Source: Sinomonas atrocyanea
Lineage (GTDB): Bacteria > Actinomycetota > Actinomycetes > Actinomycetales > Micrococcaceae
Length of the DNA: 64,000 nucleotides
Assembly (NCBI RefSeq): GCF_001577305.1
Contig: NZ_CP014518.1
Span: 4,278,001 to 4,342,000 of the forward strand
Direction of reading: 5' to 3'
In this document: one piece after another, positions 8,822-17,077 of the stretch
Position numbering within the stretch: the stretch's first letter is position 1
How the letters are laid out: every line of letters begins with the position of its first letter
Translations under genes and position numbers: made by a program
Notes under the pieces: model-generated
Database searches by the model: none
Told to the model about the DNA's origin: nothing
Seen by the model: the letters and a program-made list of their open reading frames with translations, nothing else

Positions 8822-9844
8822 TCAGGCCTCGCCTCCTCTCTCGGCGAAGGCCTCGGCGATGTCCGCGCGCGACCTGCCGAGCCGCAGGAGGAGGGACAGG
8901 AGCACGAGCGACTGGGACGGACGGAGGAGGCCCGAGGGGATCGCCCCCGCCGCGAGCAGGTCCTTTCCGCCGCCGGCGCCGTACACCGGGACAACGGGGC
9001 CTGCGTGCACGCGGGTGCTGGTGACGACGACGACGCCCCGCGCCGTCGCGTCTGCCACCGCCCGGCACAGCTCGGGATTGGCGTTCCCGCTGCCCGTGCC
9101 CTGCAGGACGATCCCCGCAGCGCCGGCCTCGAGGGACGCCCTCAGGTGGGCAGCGTCGGCACCGGGGTAGGACGCGACCAGATCGACGCGGCAGGCGCGG
9201 CCTGCGTCAGGGGCAGGCAGCGGCATCGGCTCCCGCAGCTGGCGCGCCGCCTCCTCGAGGACGACGCCGCCGTCATCCCTGACGCTTCCGGCGAGTCCGA
9301 AGTCCGGGTTGCTGAAGGCCTGCCGGCGCACAGTCTCGGTCTTGCGCACTCCGCGCGCAGGGAAGACCTCCCCTGCGAAACAGAGCAGCGCTCCGTGCCC
9401 CCGGGCCTCTGCCGATCCCGCAAGCGCGATGGCGCGGGCGAGGTTGCCGGGGCCGTCCGGTGCCTCCGAGTCTGCAGCGCGCTGGGCGCCCGTGAAGACA
9501 ACCGGACGCGGATCGCGGTGCACGAGGTCTGCGAGGAAGGCGGTCTCTTCCATGGTGTCTGTGCCATGGGTCACGACGACGCCCACCACAGCCGGATCGG
9601 CCAGGACCTCCTGGATCCGGGCGCACACCAAGAGCATGTCGTCGATGTCGAGGGCATACGAGCCGAGGCGCAGGACGTCGATCACGCGGACCGGGAAGGC
9701 CTGCTCGCCGCCGACGCTGCGGAGCAGGTCGTCCGCACCGTCGGACGCGACGGCGGCCCCGCCGAGGTCCTCCCGCATGCGGGAGGAGATCGTCCCGCCG
9801 GTCGCGAGCAGCACTACGTGCTCCTCACTCTGGCTCGTTGTCAT
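8822..9844 (-). CDS. L-asparaginase/glutaminase family amidohydrolase
   Basis: The protein has 340 residues from an ATG with GGAG upstream. The two asparaginase threonine motifs are present: LLATGGTISSRM near the N terminus and VVTHGTDTMEETAF near residue 100, with QGTGSGN later. It hydrolyses side-chain or half-amides to acids and ammonia. There is no signal peptide, so it is a cytoplasmic form. It is the first gene of the left arm, facing lacI across two identical palindromes, which suggests substrate-induced expression. In a cyclic-imide pathway it could act as the half-amidase, but plain asparagine use remains possible. Confidence 0.87.
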   Translation of the reverse strand: MTTSQSEEHVVLLATGGTISSRMREDLGGAAVASDGADDLLRSVGGEQAFPVRVIDVLRLGSYALDIDDMLLVCARIQEVLADPAVVGVVVTHGTDTMEETAFLADLVHRDPRPVVFTGAQRAADSEAPDGPGNLARAIALAGSAEARGHGALLCFAGEVFPARGVRKTETVRRQAFSNPDFGLAGSVRDDGGVVLEEAARQLREPMPLPAPDAGRACRVDLVASYPGADAAHLRASLEAGAAGIVLQGTGSGNANPELCRAVADATARGVVVVTSTRVHAGPVVPVYGAGGGKDLLAAGAIPSGLLRPSQSLVLLSLLLRLGRSRADIAEAFAERGGEA

Positions 9845-9884
9845 GTCGTACTCCTGCTCCTGCAGCCTGCGCTTCCCCACCGGC

Positions 9885-9900
9885 ACCCAATCGATTGGGT
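9885..9900. promoter_or_regulatory. LacI-type operator, perfect 16-bp palindrome (site 1)
   Basis: ACCCAATCGATTGGGT is a perfect palindrome 41 bp before the asparaginase start. An identical copy lies 112 bp away, in front of lacI, and a 14/16 copy at 15465. The central CG and dyad symmetry are typical of LacI-family sites. Confidence 0.85.
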
Positions 9901-9996
9901 TGTGCCGAGACTAGCGAGGCAATGTTTCATCAAGCTGACGGGGTTGGTTTCCGGACCGTTACGTTCCGAAGGGGGCGAAGTCCGGAGATCGCGCTT

Positions 9997-10012
9997 ACCC
10001 AATCGATTGGGT
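9997..10012. promoter_or_regulatory. LacI-type operator, perfect 16-bp palindrome (site 2)
   Basis: A second exact copy of ACCCAATCGATTGGGT lies 121 bp upstream of lacI. Two sites 112 bp apart (centre to centre) in a divergent region suggest autoregulation and possible looping by the LacI protein at 10134. Confidence 0.85.
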
Positions 10013-10133
10013 ACGCTGGATCCGACTTTACGATGTGGTCCGGATCACGGTCAAGGGTTTTGCGGGACCTTCCTTCCGCCACCTCGTTCGTTGTCGATGG
10101 AGAATGAGAAGGCGAACGCGAGAGAGCTGAGGC

Positions 10134-11153
10134 ATGGAGAACAACACCAGCGAGAGGGCGGTGACCCTCAAGGACCTGGCACGCGAGCTGGGCATCCATC
10201 CCTCGACCGTGTCCCGGGTCCTCCACTCGGACCCGGCATCGGCGAGGGGGGCGGCGTCGGAGGCGACCGCCCAGCGGATCCGGGACCTGGCGGCCGAGGT
10301 CGGCTACTCCCCCGATCCACAGGCTACGAGCCTGCGCACGCGGCGCACCCGGCTGCTCGGCGTCGTGGTGCCACGGCTGTCCGACCTCGTGCTCGCCATC
10401 ATGTACGAGGGGATCGAGGATGCCGCCGCGCGGGTCGGCTACTCCGCCTTCGTCACCAACTCGCGGGATGACGAGCGGGAGCAGCGCCGGAAGGTCGAGA
10501 TGATGCTCGCGCGGAGGGTCGACGGGCTCATCATCGGCGACTCGCATCTCGACGGTGACGTGCTGCCCGATCTCAGGCGCCGTGCCGTGCCGTTCGTGCT
10601 CATGAACCGCCGCCATCCCGGCTTCCCTTCTGCGACCTGTGACGACATCCGAGGTGGGGAGCTCGTCGCCGAGCATCTCTGGGACAAGGGTCATCAGCAG
10701 GTGGCCGTCATTGCGGGCGAGCCGTACGCGAGCACAGCTGTTGACCGCACCTCTGCCTTCGTGGAGCGGTGGCGGGAGCTCGGTGGCGACATTGCAGAAG
10801 ACTCCATCGTCTGGTCGCGGTTCGACACTCAGGGAGGGCGGGAGGCCGCGGAGAAGATCCTCGCATCGGGGAAGGCGCCGACTGCTGTCTTCGCCGTCAA
10901 TGACTTCGCTGCCATCGGCGCGATGGGCGCACTCCGAGCCCACGGGCTGACCGTGGGCCGTGACTGCGCCGTCGTCGGGTACAACGACACCTCGCTCGCA
11001 GCCGAGCTGCCGATCCCGCTCTCGTCCGTCCGCTCCCCCATGGCCGAGATCGGCCGCAACGCGGTCCGGATGCTCCAGGGGGTGCTCCGGGGGGAGGACG
11101 TCGAGTCGGTCAGGCTCGAGCCGGCACTCCAAGTGCGCGAGAGCAGCGCCTGA
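10134..11153 (+). CDS. LacI family transcriptional regulator of the amide/imide cluster
   Basis: The protein has 339 residues. The N-terminal helix-turn-helix is VTLKDLARELGIHPSTVSRV (residues 10-29), followed by the hinge helix and a periplasmic-binding-protein-like effector domain with VVVPRLSD, DGLIIGDSHL, GYNDTSLAAEL and PLSSVRSP motifs. It stands alone on the plus strand between two minus-strand arms. Its own upstream region has two copies of a palindrome that recurs before the LamB/YcsF gene, so it probably represses both arms. The effector is unknown; LacI proteins usually sense sugars, which would be unusual for this gene set. Confidence 0.92.
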   Translation: MENNTSERAVTLKDLARELGIHPSTVSRVLHSDPASARGAASEATAQRIRDLAAEVGYSPDPQATSLRTRRTRLLGVVVPRLSDLVLAIMYEGIEDAAARVGYSAFVTNSRDDEREQRRKVEMMLARRVDGLIIGDSHLDGDVLPDLRRRAVPFVLMNRRHPGFPSATCDDIRGGELVAEHLWDKGHQQVAVIAGEPYASTAVDRTSAFVERWRELGGDIAEDSIVWSRFDTQGGREAAEKILASGKAPTAVFAVNDFAAIGAMGALRAHGLTVGRDCAVVGYNDTSLAAELPIPLSSVRSPMAEIGRNAVRMLQGVLRGEDVESVRLEPALQVRESSA

Positions 11154-11162
11154 TTCCCATGT

Positions 11163-11190
11163 GGTGGGCCCACCGGCCGGCGGGCCCACC
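11163..11190. terminator. Bidirectional hairpin terminator between lacI and pxpC
   Basis: A 9-bp perfect stem (GGTGGGCCC / GGGCCCACC) with a 10-base loop lies between two convergent stops. There is no U-run, as often in high-GC actinobacteria. Confidence 0.6.
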
Positions 11191-11211
11191 CCGCCCGGGG
11201 AACCGCCCGCC

Positions 11212-12189
11212 CTATGGCATGCCGAGGGCGGCGAGCGCGCGGGCGGTGAAGGCCGAACGTTCCTTGCGCGCCTCGAGGGCCTCATCGAGGGTCACTTCGA
11301 CGAAGTGCGTCGAGGTCCCTGGGGCGGCGCGGGCCAACAGGTCCATGTCGGCGCTGATCACGGTCGCGACCATCGCGTAGCCGCCTCCCGAGACCGCGTC
11401 CCGGTGCAGGATGATCGGCTGGGTCCCGCCCGGGATCTGGATCGAGCCGACCGCGTAGCCTGCGTCGACGATGTTCGAGGGGTCAGAGCCCGCCCCGAAC
11501 GGCTGCTCGCGCTCGCGCCACTCGACGCCGGGGCCGGAGTAGCGGATGCCCATGCGATCGGCCACTGGGGTGACCTTCCACTCGCCCGACAGGAGGCTCT
11601 CGCGGCCGGCGGCGGTGAGCCGGTGGTCGTAGAGGCCCATGACAACCCGGACCGTCTGCTCCTTGCCGTAGGCGGGCCGGAACTCTTCAGGAAGGGTCGG
11701 GGCGCCCGCGGCGGGGGCGTCCGCCTGGCCGACCGGGACGACGTCGCCCGCCTCCAGCTTGCGGCCGTTCAGGCCCCCGATTCCGCCGAGGATGTACGTG
11801 GACCGGCTCCCCAGGACCTCGGGAACGTCGATGCCGCCGGCGAAGGCGATGTAGTAGCGGGTCCCGGCGCGCAGCGGCCCGAAGCTGAGCTCGTCCCCTG
11901 CCTCGAGACCCAGGCGCGTCCACTCCGGGCGCTCTTCGCCGTTGACCTTGATGGGAACCGGCGCCCCGGTCACCGCAATGGTCGCAGGCTCGGTGAACCG
12001 CAGGACCGGGCCGAGGTAGGTGCACTCGAGGACGGCCTCCTCCGCGGGGTTTCCGACGAGGGCGTTCGCCATGGCTGCCGAATACTGGTCCATCGAGCCG
12101 CCCTCGGGAATGCCCACGTTGTAGTACCCGGGGCGCCCCTGGTCCTGGATCGTGGTGGACAGGCCGGGGCTCTTGACCTCACATGCCAT
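11212..12189 (-). CDS. pxpC: PxpC/KipA-like carboxyltransferase subunit (AHS2 domain)
   Basis: The protein has 325 residues and covers one AHS2 (carboxyltransferase C/D) domain, opening with SPGLSTTIQDQGRPGYYNVG and continuing with GGSMDQYSAAMANALVGNP, the family hallmark. In 5-oxoprolinase (PxpABC) it pairs with PxpB; the homologous domain of urea carboxylase carries carboxyl transfer. Its start overlaps the pxpB stop by 11 bases. Because a biotin carboxylase and biotin carrier precede it in the same operon, the complex here may be a split urea-carboxylase-like enzyme rather than the biotin-free 5-oxoprolinase. Confidence 0.88.
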   Translation of the reverse strand: MACEVKSPGLSTTIQDQGRPGYYNVGIPEGGSMDQYSAAMANALVGNPAEEAVLECTYLGPVLRFTEPATIAVTGAPVPIKVNGEERPEWTRLGLEAGDELSFGPLRAGTRYYIAFAGGIDVPEVLGSRSTYILGGIGGLNGRKLEAGDVVPVGQADAPAAGAPTLPEEFRPAYGKEQTVRVVMGLYDHRLTAAGRESLLSGEWKVTPVADRMGIRYSGPGVEWREREQPFGAGSDPSNIVDAGYAVGSIQIPGGTQPIILHRDAVSGGGYAMVATVISADMDLLARAAPGTSTHFVEVTLDEALEARKERSAFTARALAALGMP

Positions 12190-13081
12190 CGAGGGCCTCC
12201 ATCAGTTCTCGGTTGTAGCGCTCCGGGTCTTCGAGGGCCTTGTTCAGCTCGAAGACAACAGGTGCCTGCCTGTAGCGGAAGGTTCCGTTCTCGACCTCGG
12301 CCTGGATCGCGGCGTACTCCTGCTCGGTGACCGGCTTGAACTTGACGATGTCGCCGGGTCGGAAGAAGACCATGAAGTCCTTGAAGTCGGCGAGGGTCTG
12401 TGCCGGGTCGTAGATCGGGGCCGCGGCGACGCCGAACATCTGGTATCCACCGGCGCCCCGGACCGAGTAGATGGCGCCGAAGCAGCCGCCGTGGCCTACA
12501 GTCAGCCGGGGGGTGTCGGTGCGGGGGCTCAGGTACTTCGGGACCTCGAGCTGCTTCTGCCGCTCCACGAGCTGGAACAGGAACGGCAGGCCGGCCACGA
12601 ACCCGACCATGGAGACCAGCCACGGCTGCTCGTGGTGCCGCCGGATGAATTCGGCGGCGTCCGTGAGCCCGTTGACCTTGGCGGCGTAGTCGAGGTCGGT
12701 GCCTGAAGGCTCTTGGTGGAACCCTTCGCGGAACCGCTGGGCGACCTCGGCGGTGAACGGGTCGTCGTACCAGACCGGCACCTCGACGATGCGGGTCGCG
12801 AGCGTCTCGGCGCCCCCGCCCGCCGCGTCCTGCTCGAACCCGCGGACGGTCGCCTCGAGGACCGAGGGAGCGAGGACGTCCGGGTTGAAGCGGATGAGGA
12901 GGGATGCGTTGGCCGGGCAGATGTCGGTCACGCCCTCCAGGGCCGCCCCTGAGAGCTTGGAGGCCAGGGTCATGACCTTGAAGTTCGCGGCAAGGCTCAT
13001 GGCCTCGTCCACTTCGACGAAGAGGAACTCGTCGCCGCCCCAGGTGTAGCGGGCCTCGCGTTCGAGGGCCGGGGTGCTCAT
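12179..13081 (-). CDS. pxpB: PxpB/KipI-like carboxyltransferase subunit (AHS1 domain)
   Basis: The protein has 300 residues. The AHS1 domain covers most of it, with the conserved FVAGLPFL segment in a GFVAGLPFLFQL stretch, then PRTDTPRL and GAGGYQMFGV before a C-terminal GDIVKFKPVT. About 220 residues is usual for KipI/PxpB; this one has a longer N terminus, with a TWGGDEFLFVEVDEAMSLA start. It overlaps the biotin carboxylase stop by 4 bases and pxpC by 11, so expression is coupled. It is the partner of PxpC in ring-opening or carboxyl-transfer complexes. Confidence 0.87.
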   Translation of the reverse strand: MSTPALEREARYTWGGDEFLFVEVDEAMSLAANFKVMTLASKLSGAALEGVTDICPANASLLIRFNPDVLAPSVLEATVRGFEQDAAGGGAETLATRIVEVPVWYDDPFTAEVAQRFREGFHQEPSGTDLDYAAKVNGLTDAAEFIRRHHEQPWLVSMVGFVAGLPFLFQLVERQKQLEVPKYLSPRTDTPRLTVGHGGCFGAIYSVRGAGGYQMFGVAAAPIYDPAQTLADFKDFMVFFRPGDIVKFKPVTEQEYAAIQAEVENGTFRYRQAPVVFELNKALEDPERYNRELMEALDGM

Positions 13082-14430
13082 GATGCCTCCAGCATGTCGG
13101 GAGCTGTCTCGATGAACTTGGAATGGTGGGCCACGTCCGCGAACTCCGGGCGGGACAGGAGCTTGGAGTGCATGGGGATGGTGGTCTTGATGCCCTCGAT
13201 CTCGGTCTCCGCCAGGGCCTGCAGCGCGGCGGTGATCGCGGCCGGGCGATCGTCAGCGTGGACGATGAGCTTGGCGAGCATCGAGTCGTAGAAGGGCGTC
13301 ACCACGGATCCTTCGCCGACGCCGCTGTCGACGCGGATGCCGGGCCCCTGCGGCCACGCGAGGCGCACGATCCGCCCCGGGCTGGGGAAGAAGTTGTTGT
13401 CCGGGTCCTCCGCATTGATCCGGCACTCGATGGCGTGCCCTCGGAAGGCGACGTCTTCCTGGGAGAGGGACATCACCCCGTCGTACGCGATCAACAGCTG
13501 TTCCCGCACGAGGTCCACCCCCGTGATCTGCTCCGTGATGGGGTGCTCGACCTGGATGCGGGTGTTCATCTCGATGAAGGCCGCTTCCTGCCGGACGGGG
13601 TCGTAGAGGAATTCGACGGTGCCGGCGCCGCGGTAGCCGCACTGGCGGGCGAGTTCGACGGAGGACTCCCGCATCCTCTGCCGGACGCTGTCGGGCAGGT
13701 CGGGTGCGGGGGCCTCCTCGATGACCTTCTGGGAGCGGCGCTGCATGGAGCAGTCGCGGTCGCCCAGATGGATGAAGCTGCTCCCGTCCCCGAGGATCTG
13801 GACCTCGACGTGCCGAGCGGACTCGACGAAGCGTTCGAGGTAGACGGTCGGGTCGCCGAAGACGGCCGCCGCCTCGCCCCGTGCCATGTCGATCGTGCGC
13901 AGGAGCTCCGACTCGTCGTGGACGAAGCGGATGCCGCGGCCGCCGCCCCCGGCGGATGCCTTCACGACCAGGGGGTAGCCGATCGCCCTGGCGATCTCGA
14001 GGGCGTCGGCCTCGGGGTCCAGAGGACCGTCGGTGCCCTTGAGCACCGGAACGCCGGCCCGGCGTGCCGCCTCGCGGGCCTCCGCCTTGTTCCCCATCAT
14101 CTCGATGGCCTCGGCTGGCGGCCCCACCCAGATCAGCCCCGCGGCGTCCACTGTGCGGGCGAACGCCGCGTTCTCGGAGAGGAAGCCGTACCCGGGGTGG
14201 ACGGCGTCGCAGCCCAGCTCCAGGGCGGCGCCGATGACGGCGTCGTGATTCAGGTAGCTCGCTGCCGCCGGTGCGGGGCCGAGGACCACGTTCTCGTCGG
14301 CGGCCTGGGCGGCGAGGGAGCCGAGGTCCGCCTCGCTCACGCCCACAGCCGTGGCGATGCCCATCTCCTTGGCGGTCCGGGCGATGCGCACGGCGATCTC
14401 GCCCCGGTTGGCGATGAAGAGCTTCCTCAT
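13078..14430 (-). CDS. Biotin carboxylase (AccC-like) of a split amide carboxylase
   Basis: The protein has 450 residues, the full length of stand-alone biotin carboxylases. It opens with RKLFIANRGEIAVRIARTAK. The ATP-grasp glycine loop is KASAGGGGRGIRFV, with HLGDRDCSMQRR, FIEMNTRIQVEHPITE and the C-terminal domain with PGRI following. It charges biotin with bicarbonate and ATP. A general acetyl-CoA carboxylase role is unlikely because the gene is embedded, with 4-base overlaps, between a mini biotin carrier and pxpB-pxpC under a LacI site. The domain set BC + BCCP + AHS1 + AHS2 equals that of urea carboxylase. Confidence 0.9.
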   Translation of the reverse strand: MRKLFIANRGEIAVRIARTAKEMGIATAVGVSEADLGSLAAQAADENVVLGPAPAAASYLNHDAVIGAALELGCDAVHPGYGFLSENAAFARTVDAAGLIWVGPPAEAIEMMGNKAEAREAARRAGVPVLKGTDGPLDPEADALEIARAIGYPLVVKASAGGGGRGIRFVHDESELLRTIDMARGEAAAVFGDPTVYLERFVESARHVEVQILGDGSSFIHLGDRDCSMQRRSQKVIEEAPAPDLPDSVRQRMRESSVELARQCGYRGAGTVEFLYDPVRQEAAFIEMNTRIQVEHPITEQITGVDLVREQLLIAYDGVMSLSQEDVAFRGHAIECRINAEDPDNNFFPSPGRIVRLAWPQGPGIRVDSGVGEGSVVTPFYDSMLAKLIVHADDRPAAITAALQALAETEIEGIKTTIPMHSKLLSRPEFADVAHHSKFIETAPDMLEAS

Positions 14431-14672
14431 GCCTGCCCCTCGCGCACCACCACGAGGGTGTCCCCGGGGTTGACCATCGCACCGTCGGCGGCCTCGAAGG
14501 ACTCGATGACACCGGCGGTGTCCGACTGGACCTCGGTGAACTGCTTCATGATCTCGACGATGCCGATCGTCTGGCCGGACTCGATAGTGTCTCCGACCTC
14601 GACGAAGGGTTCCTTGCCGGGCCCGGGCTTGCGGTAGAAGATCCCGGGCAGCGGAGAGATGACGTTTGCCAT
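14427..14672 (-). CDS. Biotin carboxyl carrier protein, minimal form
   Basis: The protein has only 81 residues, so it is just the biotinyl domain without the Ala/Pro-rich arm of normal AccB. The site is VEIMKQF with Lys43 as the likely biotinylated residue; the flanking EIMK replaces the usual AMKM, as in some AccB proteins. It begins with SPLPGIFYRKPGPGKEPFV, where the thumb-like region is short. It overlaps the biotin carboxylase start by 4 bases and follows the LamB/YcsF gene by 30 bp. Confidence 0.9.
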   Translation of the reverse strand: MANVISPLPGIFYRKPGPGKEPFVEVGDTIESGQTIGIVEIMKQFTEVQSDTAGVIESFEAADGAMVNPGDTLVVVREGQA

Positions 14673-14702
14673 GGTGTTCCTGCTTCCTGCCGAGCCGAGG
14701 GC

Positions 14703-15452
14703 TCAGCGGTTGGTGAGGACGTCGCGGACCGCCGAGGCGACCGCAACAGAGTTGGGGGCGTCCGAGTGGACGCAGATGCTGCGGAACTCGATGCTGAGGG
14801 GCGAGCCGTCGACGGCGTGGACCGGCTCACCGACGATGGCCCGCCGCACCCGGTCTGCGGCGGCCGCGGGATCGGTCGGCTCGGGGCGACGCTGGATGAG
14901 GAGCTGGCCCTGCGGGCCGTAGTTGAGGTCGACGTAGAGCTCTGGGACGAAGTCGACGTCCATCGCGCGGCACACCGATTCGTGCGCGGTGCCGGCGAGG
15001 CCGTAGAACGGAACGCCGAACTGCCTCGCGACTCCTGCCGCCGCAACCATGAGTTCCTCATCGCCGGCGAGCATCCCGTACAGCGCGCCGTGGGGCTTGA
15101 GGTGATGGAGCTCGAGTCCGTGCTTGGCCAGGAAGGCGGTCAGGGCGCCCACCTGGTAGAGGATCACCGATTCGGCCTCGTCCGGGGTGAGCGCCATGCG
15201 GCGCCGACCGAATCCGGTCGGATCCGGGAGGCCGGGGTGGGCTCCCACGGCCACGCCATTCTCGGCCGCAAGGCCCACGGTGCGATTCATGACGTCGGGA
15301 TCCCCGGCGTGGAATCCGCAGGCGACGTTCGCGACGTCGATCAGCTTCATGAGCTCGGCGTCGTTGCCGAACTCGTGGAGCCCGAAGCCCTCGCCCAGGT
15401 CCGAGTTGAGGAGCACACGTGACTGCGTGCTGGAGGTCACAGTTTCTGGCAT
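14703..15452 (-). CDS. pxpA: LamB/YcsF (PxpA-like) protein, divergent variant
   Basis: The protein has 249 residues; an in-frame ATG at 15458 is an equally possible start and the RBS is weak. The family blocks LNSDLGEGFG, ANVACGFHAGDP, GAHPGLPD and LKPHGALYG are intact. PxpA is the partner of PxpBC in ATP-dependent opening of 5-oxoproline. The usual E-x-FADR-x-Y block near residue 170 reads PELYVDLNYG here, so an otherwise conserved stretch is altered and the substrate may differ. It is the first gene of the right arm, with a LacI-type palindrome 13 bp before the start. Confidence 0.85.
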   Translation of the reverse strand: MPETVTSSTQSRVLLNSDLGEGFGLHEFGNDAELMKLIDVANVACGFHAGDPDVMNRTVGLAAENGVAVGAHPGLPDPTGFGRRRMALTPDEAESVILYQVGALTAFLAKHGLELHHLKPHGALYGMLAGDEELMVAAAGVARQFGVPFYGLAGTAHESVCRAMDVDFVPELYVDLNYGPQGQLLIQRRPEPTDPAAAADRVRRAIVGEPVHAVDGSPLSIEFRSICVHSDAPNSVAVASAVRDVLTNR

Positions 15453-15464
15453 GCCCATCACCGT

Positions 15465-15480
15465 AGCCAATCGATTGTGT
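15465..15480. promoter_or_regulatory. LacI-type operator (site 3, 14/16 match)
   Basis: AGCCAATCGATTGTGT matches the two perfect palindromes at 9885 and 9997 in 14 of 16 positions and keeps the CCAATCGATTG core. It lies between the divergent pxpA-like and pucR starts, so the LacI regulator likely controls the right arm too. Confidence 0.75.
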
Positions 15481-15522
15481 CGCGTGGAATTGTGCCACGT
15501 GCTGAAAGGCACGCCGTCAATT

Positions 15523-17007
15523 ATGCTCAGTGCACTACTGCTTCTCACCTCCGATCGGACGCCCATGCTCCTTCGCGACCTCAGCGACCTCCCGGGGCTC
15601 GACATCCGCCTACGGGTGGGGGTCTCGGACGAGCGGCTCTCTCGGCCCATCGCGTGGTGCGCCCCAACCGAACACATGGACCCCACGCCCTTCCTGTCCG
15701 TCAACGCCTTGGTGCTGACCAGCGGGATGGGGCTGAACGTCACGGACTACCGCATTTGGGATGCCTACGTGGAGCGCCTAGTCAGCGTGCCAGTGGCTGG
15801 TCTCGTCTTCGGGACTGGGGCCGCGCACCGCCAGCTTCCCGAGGGTCTGGCCAGGGCCTGCGAGTCATACGAGCTTCCCCTTTTTGAATTGCCCCCGGAC
15901 GTTCCGTTCCTTCTCGTGATGCGGCAGGTTGAGCAGACGCTGGCGACAGAGCGCTACGACGTGCACCGCCGTGGGTGGGATCTAGCCGACGAATGCACCC
16001 GTCTGGCCGCCCAGGGGCGCTCGCTCGTCACCGTCGTGGACCGAGTGGCGGAATCCATCGGGGCCCGAGTCGCGGTGACAGACGAGAGCGGAGCGGAGCT
16101 CGTCAGCGCCGGGAAGGCGCCGCCCGGTGCACCGCGTTCGGCGCTCCGGCTCCCCAGCGGCGAACCGCACTCCTTCAGGCTCCAAGTGGAGGGTGTGAGC
16201 AGCAATGTACTGCTCCAGCCCCTGCTGGGCCCCGTGGCCGCCGTGCTCGCCGTGCAGCTCAGCTACACCCTCGGATCGCGGACACCCCTGCATTCCCGCG
16301 AGGCCGTCCGCTTCATGGATGCGCTCTACGACGAACAGCCCATTGCTGAGGCGACGCTCGAACGGCTCGCTGCCGAAGCGGGATTCGGGGCGGGCGAGCC
16401 GTGGGGCGCGCTCCTCGTCACCGCGGGCGAGGACATGGACCGATTCCGACTGAGGACGCTGGCATGGCGGGCGCGCGTGCGCCTCGAGGAATGGTTTCGC
16501 ACCGTCCGCTTCATGGAGGAGCCTACGATGACCACGCTCCTCGTCCAGGAGCCGCTCGAGCGCGTGAACCTCCTTGATCAGGCACGGGCCCTCTTCGCCG
16601 ACATCCCGCAGCTGTCCGTGGTCCTTACCGAGGCAGACAACTTGGAGGAACTGCCCCTCGCCCTCAAGCTCGCCAGACGCCAGACGGGTACAGCCGGAGT
16701 CCGAGTTGCCCCCGCGGCCGATCTCGCCGCCATCGTCCAGAGCCTGCCGCATCGAGGACTCGTCACCATGGCGCGTAGGCTCATCGCTCCGCTGGACTCG
16801 GACCCCACCGGAGCCCTGCGCGAAACCCTCGAGTCCTACCTGCGCAATGCAGCCAACTCCCGCAAGGTCTGCGACGACCTCTTCATTCACCGCAACACCT
16901 TGGCGTACAGACTGCGCAGGATCGAACACCTCATGGGTCTCGATCTCGCCGACGGTGAAGTCCGGGCCACCTGCCTTCTCGCCCTCCGGGTTCTCAGCGA
17001 GGGCTGA
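15523..17007 (+). CDS. PucR family transcriptional regulator
   Basis: The protein has 494 residues from an ATG with GAAAGG about 12 bases upstream; an ATG at 15565 (MLLRDLSDLPGL, a typical PucR opening) is an alternative start. Residues about 14-130 are the PucR N-terminal domain. The C terminus has the PucR-type helix-turn-helix NSRKVCDDLFIHRNTLAYRL. PucR proteins activate purine or amino-acid-like catabolic genes in response to a pathway ligand. It diverges from the LamB/YcsF operon, so it may act on that promoter together with the LacI protein. Confidence 0.88.
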   Translation: MLSALLLLTSDRTPMLLRDLSDLPGLDIRLRVGVSDERLSRPIAWCAPTEHMDPTPFLSVNALVLTSGMGLNVTDYRIWDAYVERLVSVPVAGLVFGTGAAHRQLPEGLARACESYELPLFELPPDVPFLLVMRQVEQTLATERYDVHRRGWDLADECTRLAAQGRSLVTVVDRVAESIGARVAVTDESGAELVSAGKAPPGAPRSALRLPSGEPHSFRLQVEGVSSNVLLQPLLGPVAAVLAVQLSYTLGSRTPLHSREAVRFMDALYDEQPIAEATLERLAAEAGFGAGEPWGALLVTAGEDMDRFRLRTLAWRARVRLEEWFRTVRFMEEPTMTTLLVQEPLERVNLLDQARALFADIPQLSVVLTEADNLEELPLALKLARRQTGTAGVRVAPAADLAAIVQSLPHRGLVTMARRLIAPLDSDPTGALRETLESYLRNAANSRKVCDDLFIHRNTLAYRLRRIEHLMGLDLADGEVRATCLLALRVLSEG

Positions 17008-17077
17008 CGGCGCGGCCGGCGGGCTCACCCGCGGCATGTCGCCGGTCGTCGAAGAACAGGGCTCCTGCCATGCGGCC

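Noticed and set aside
13078..14672. Biotin carboxylase and carrier as housekeeping acetyl-CoA carboxylase
   Set aside because: The carrier is only 81 residues and both genes overlap pxpB-pxpC in a LacI-controlled operon; actinobacterial ACC uses a fused alpha subunit and separate carboxyltransferase genes.
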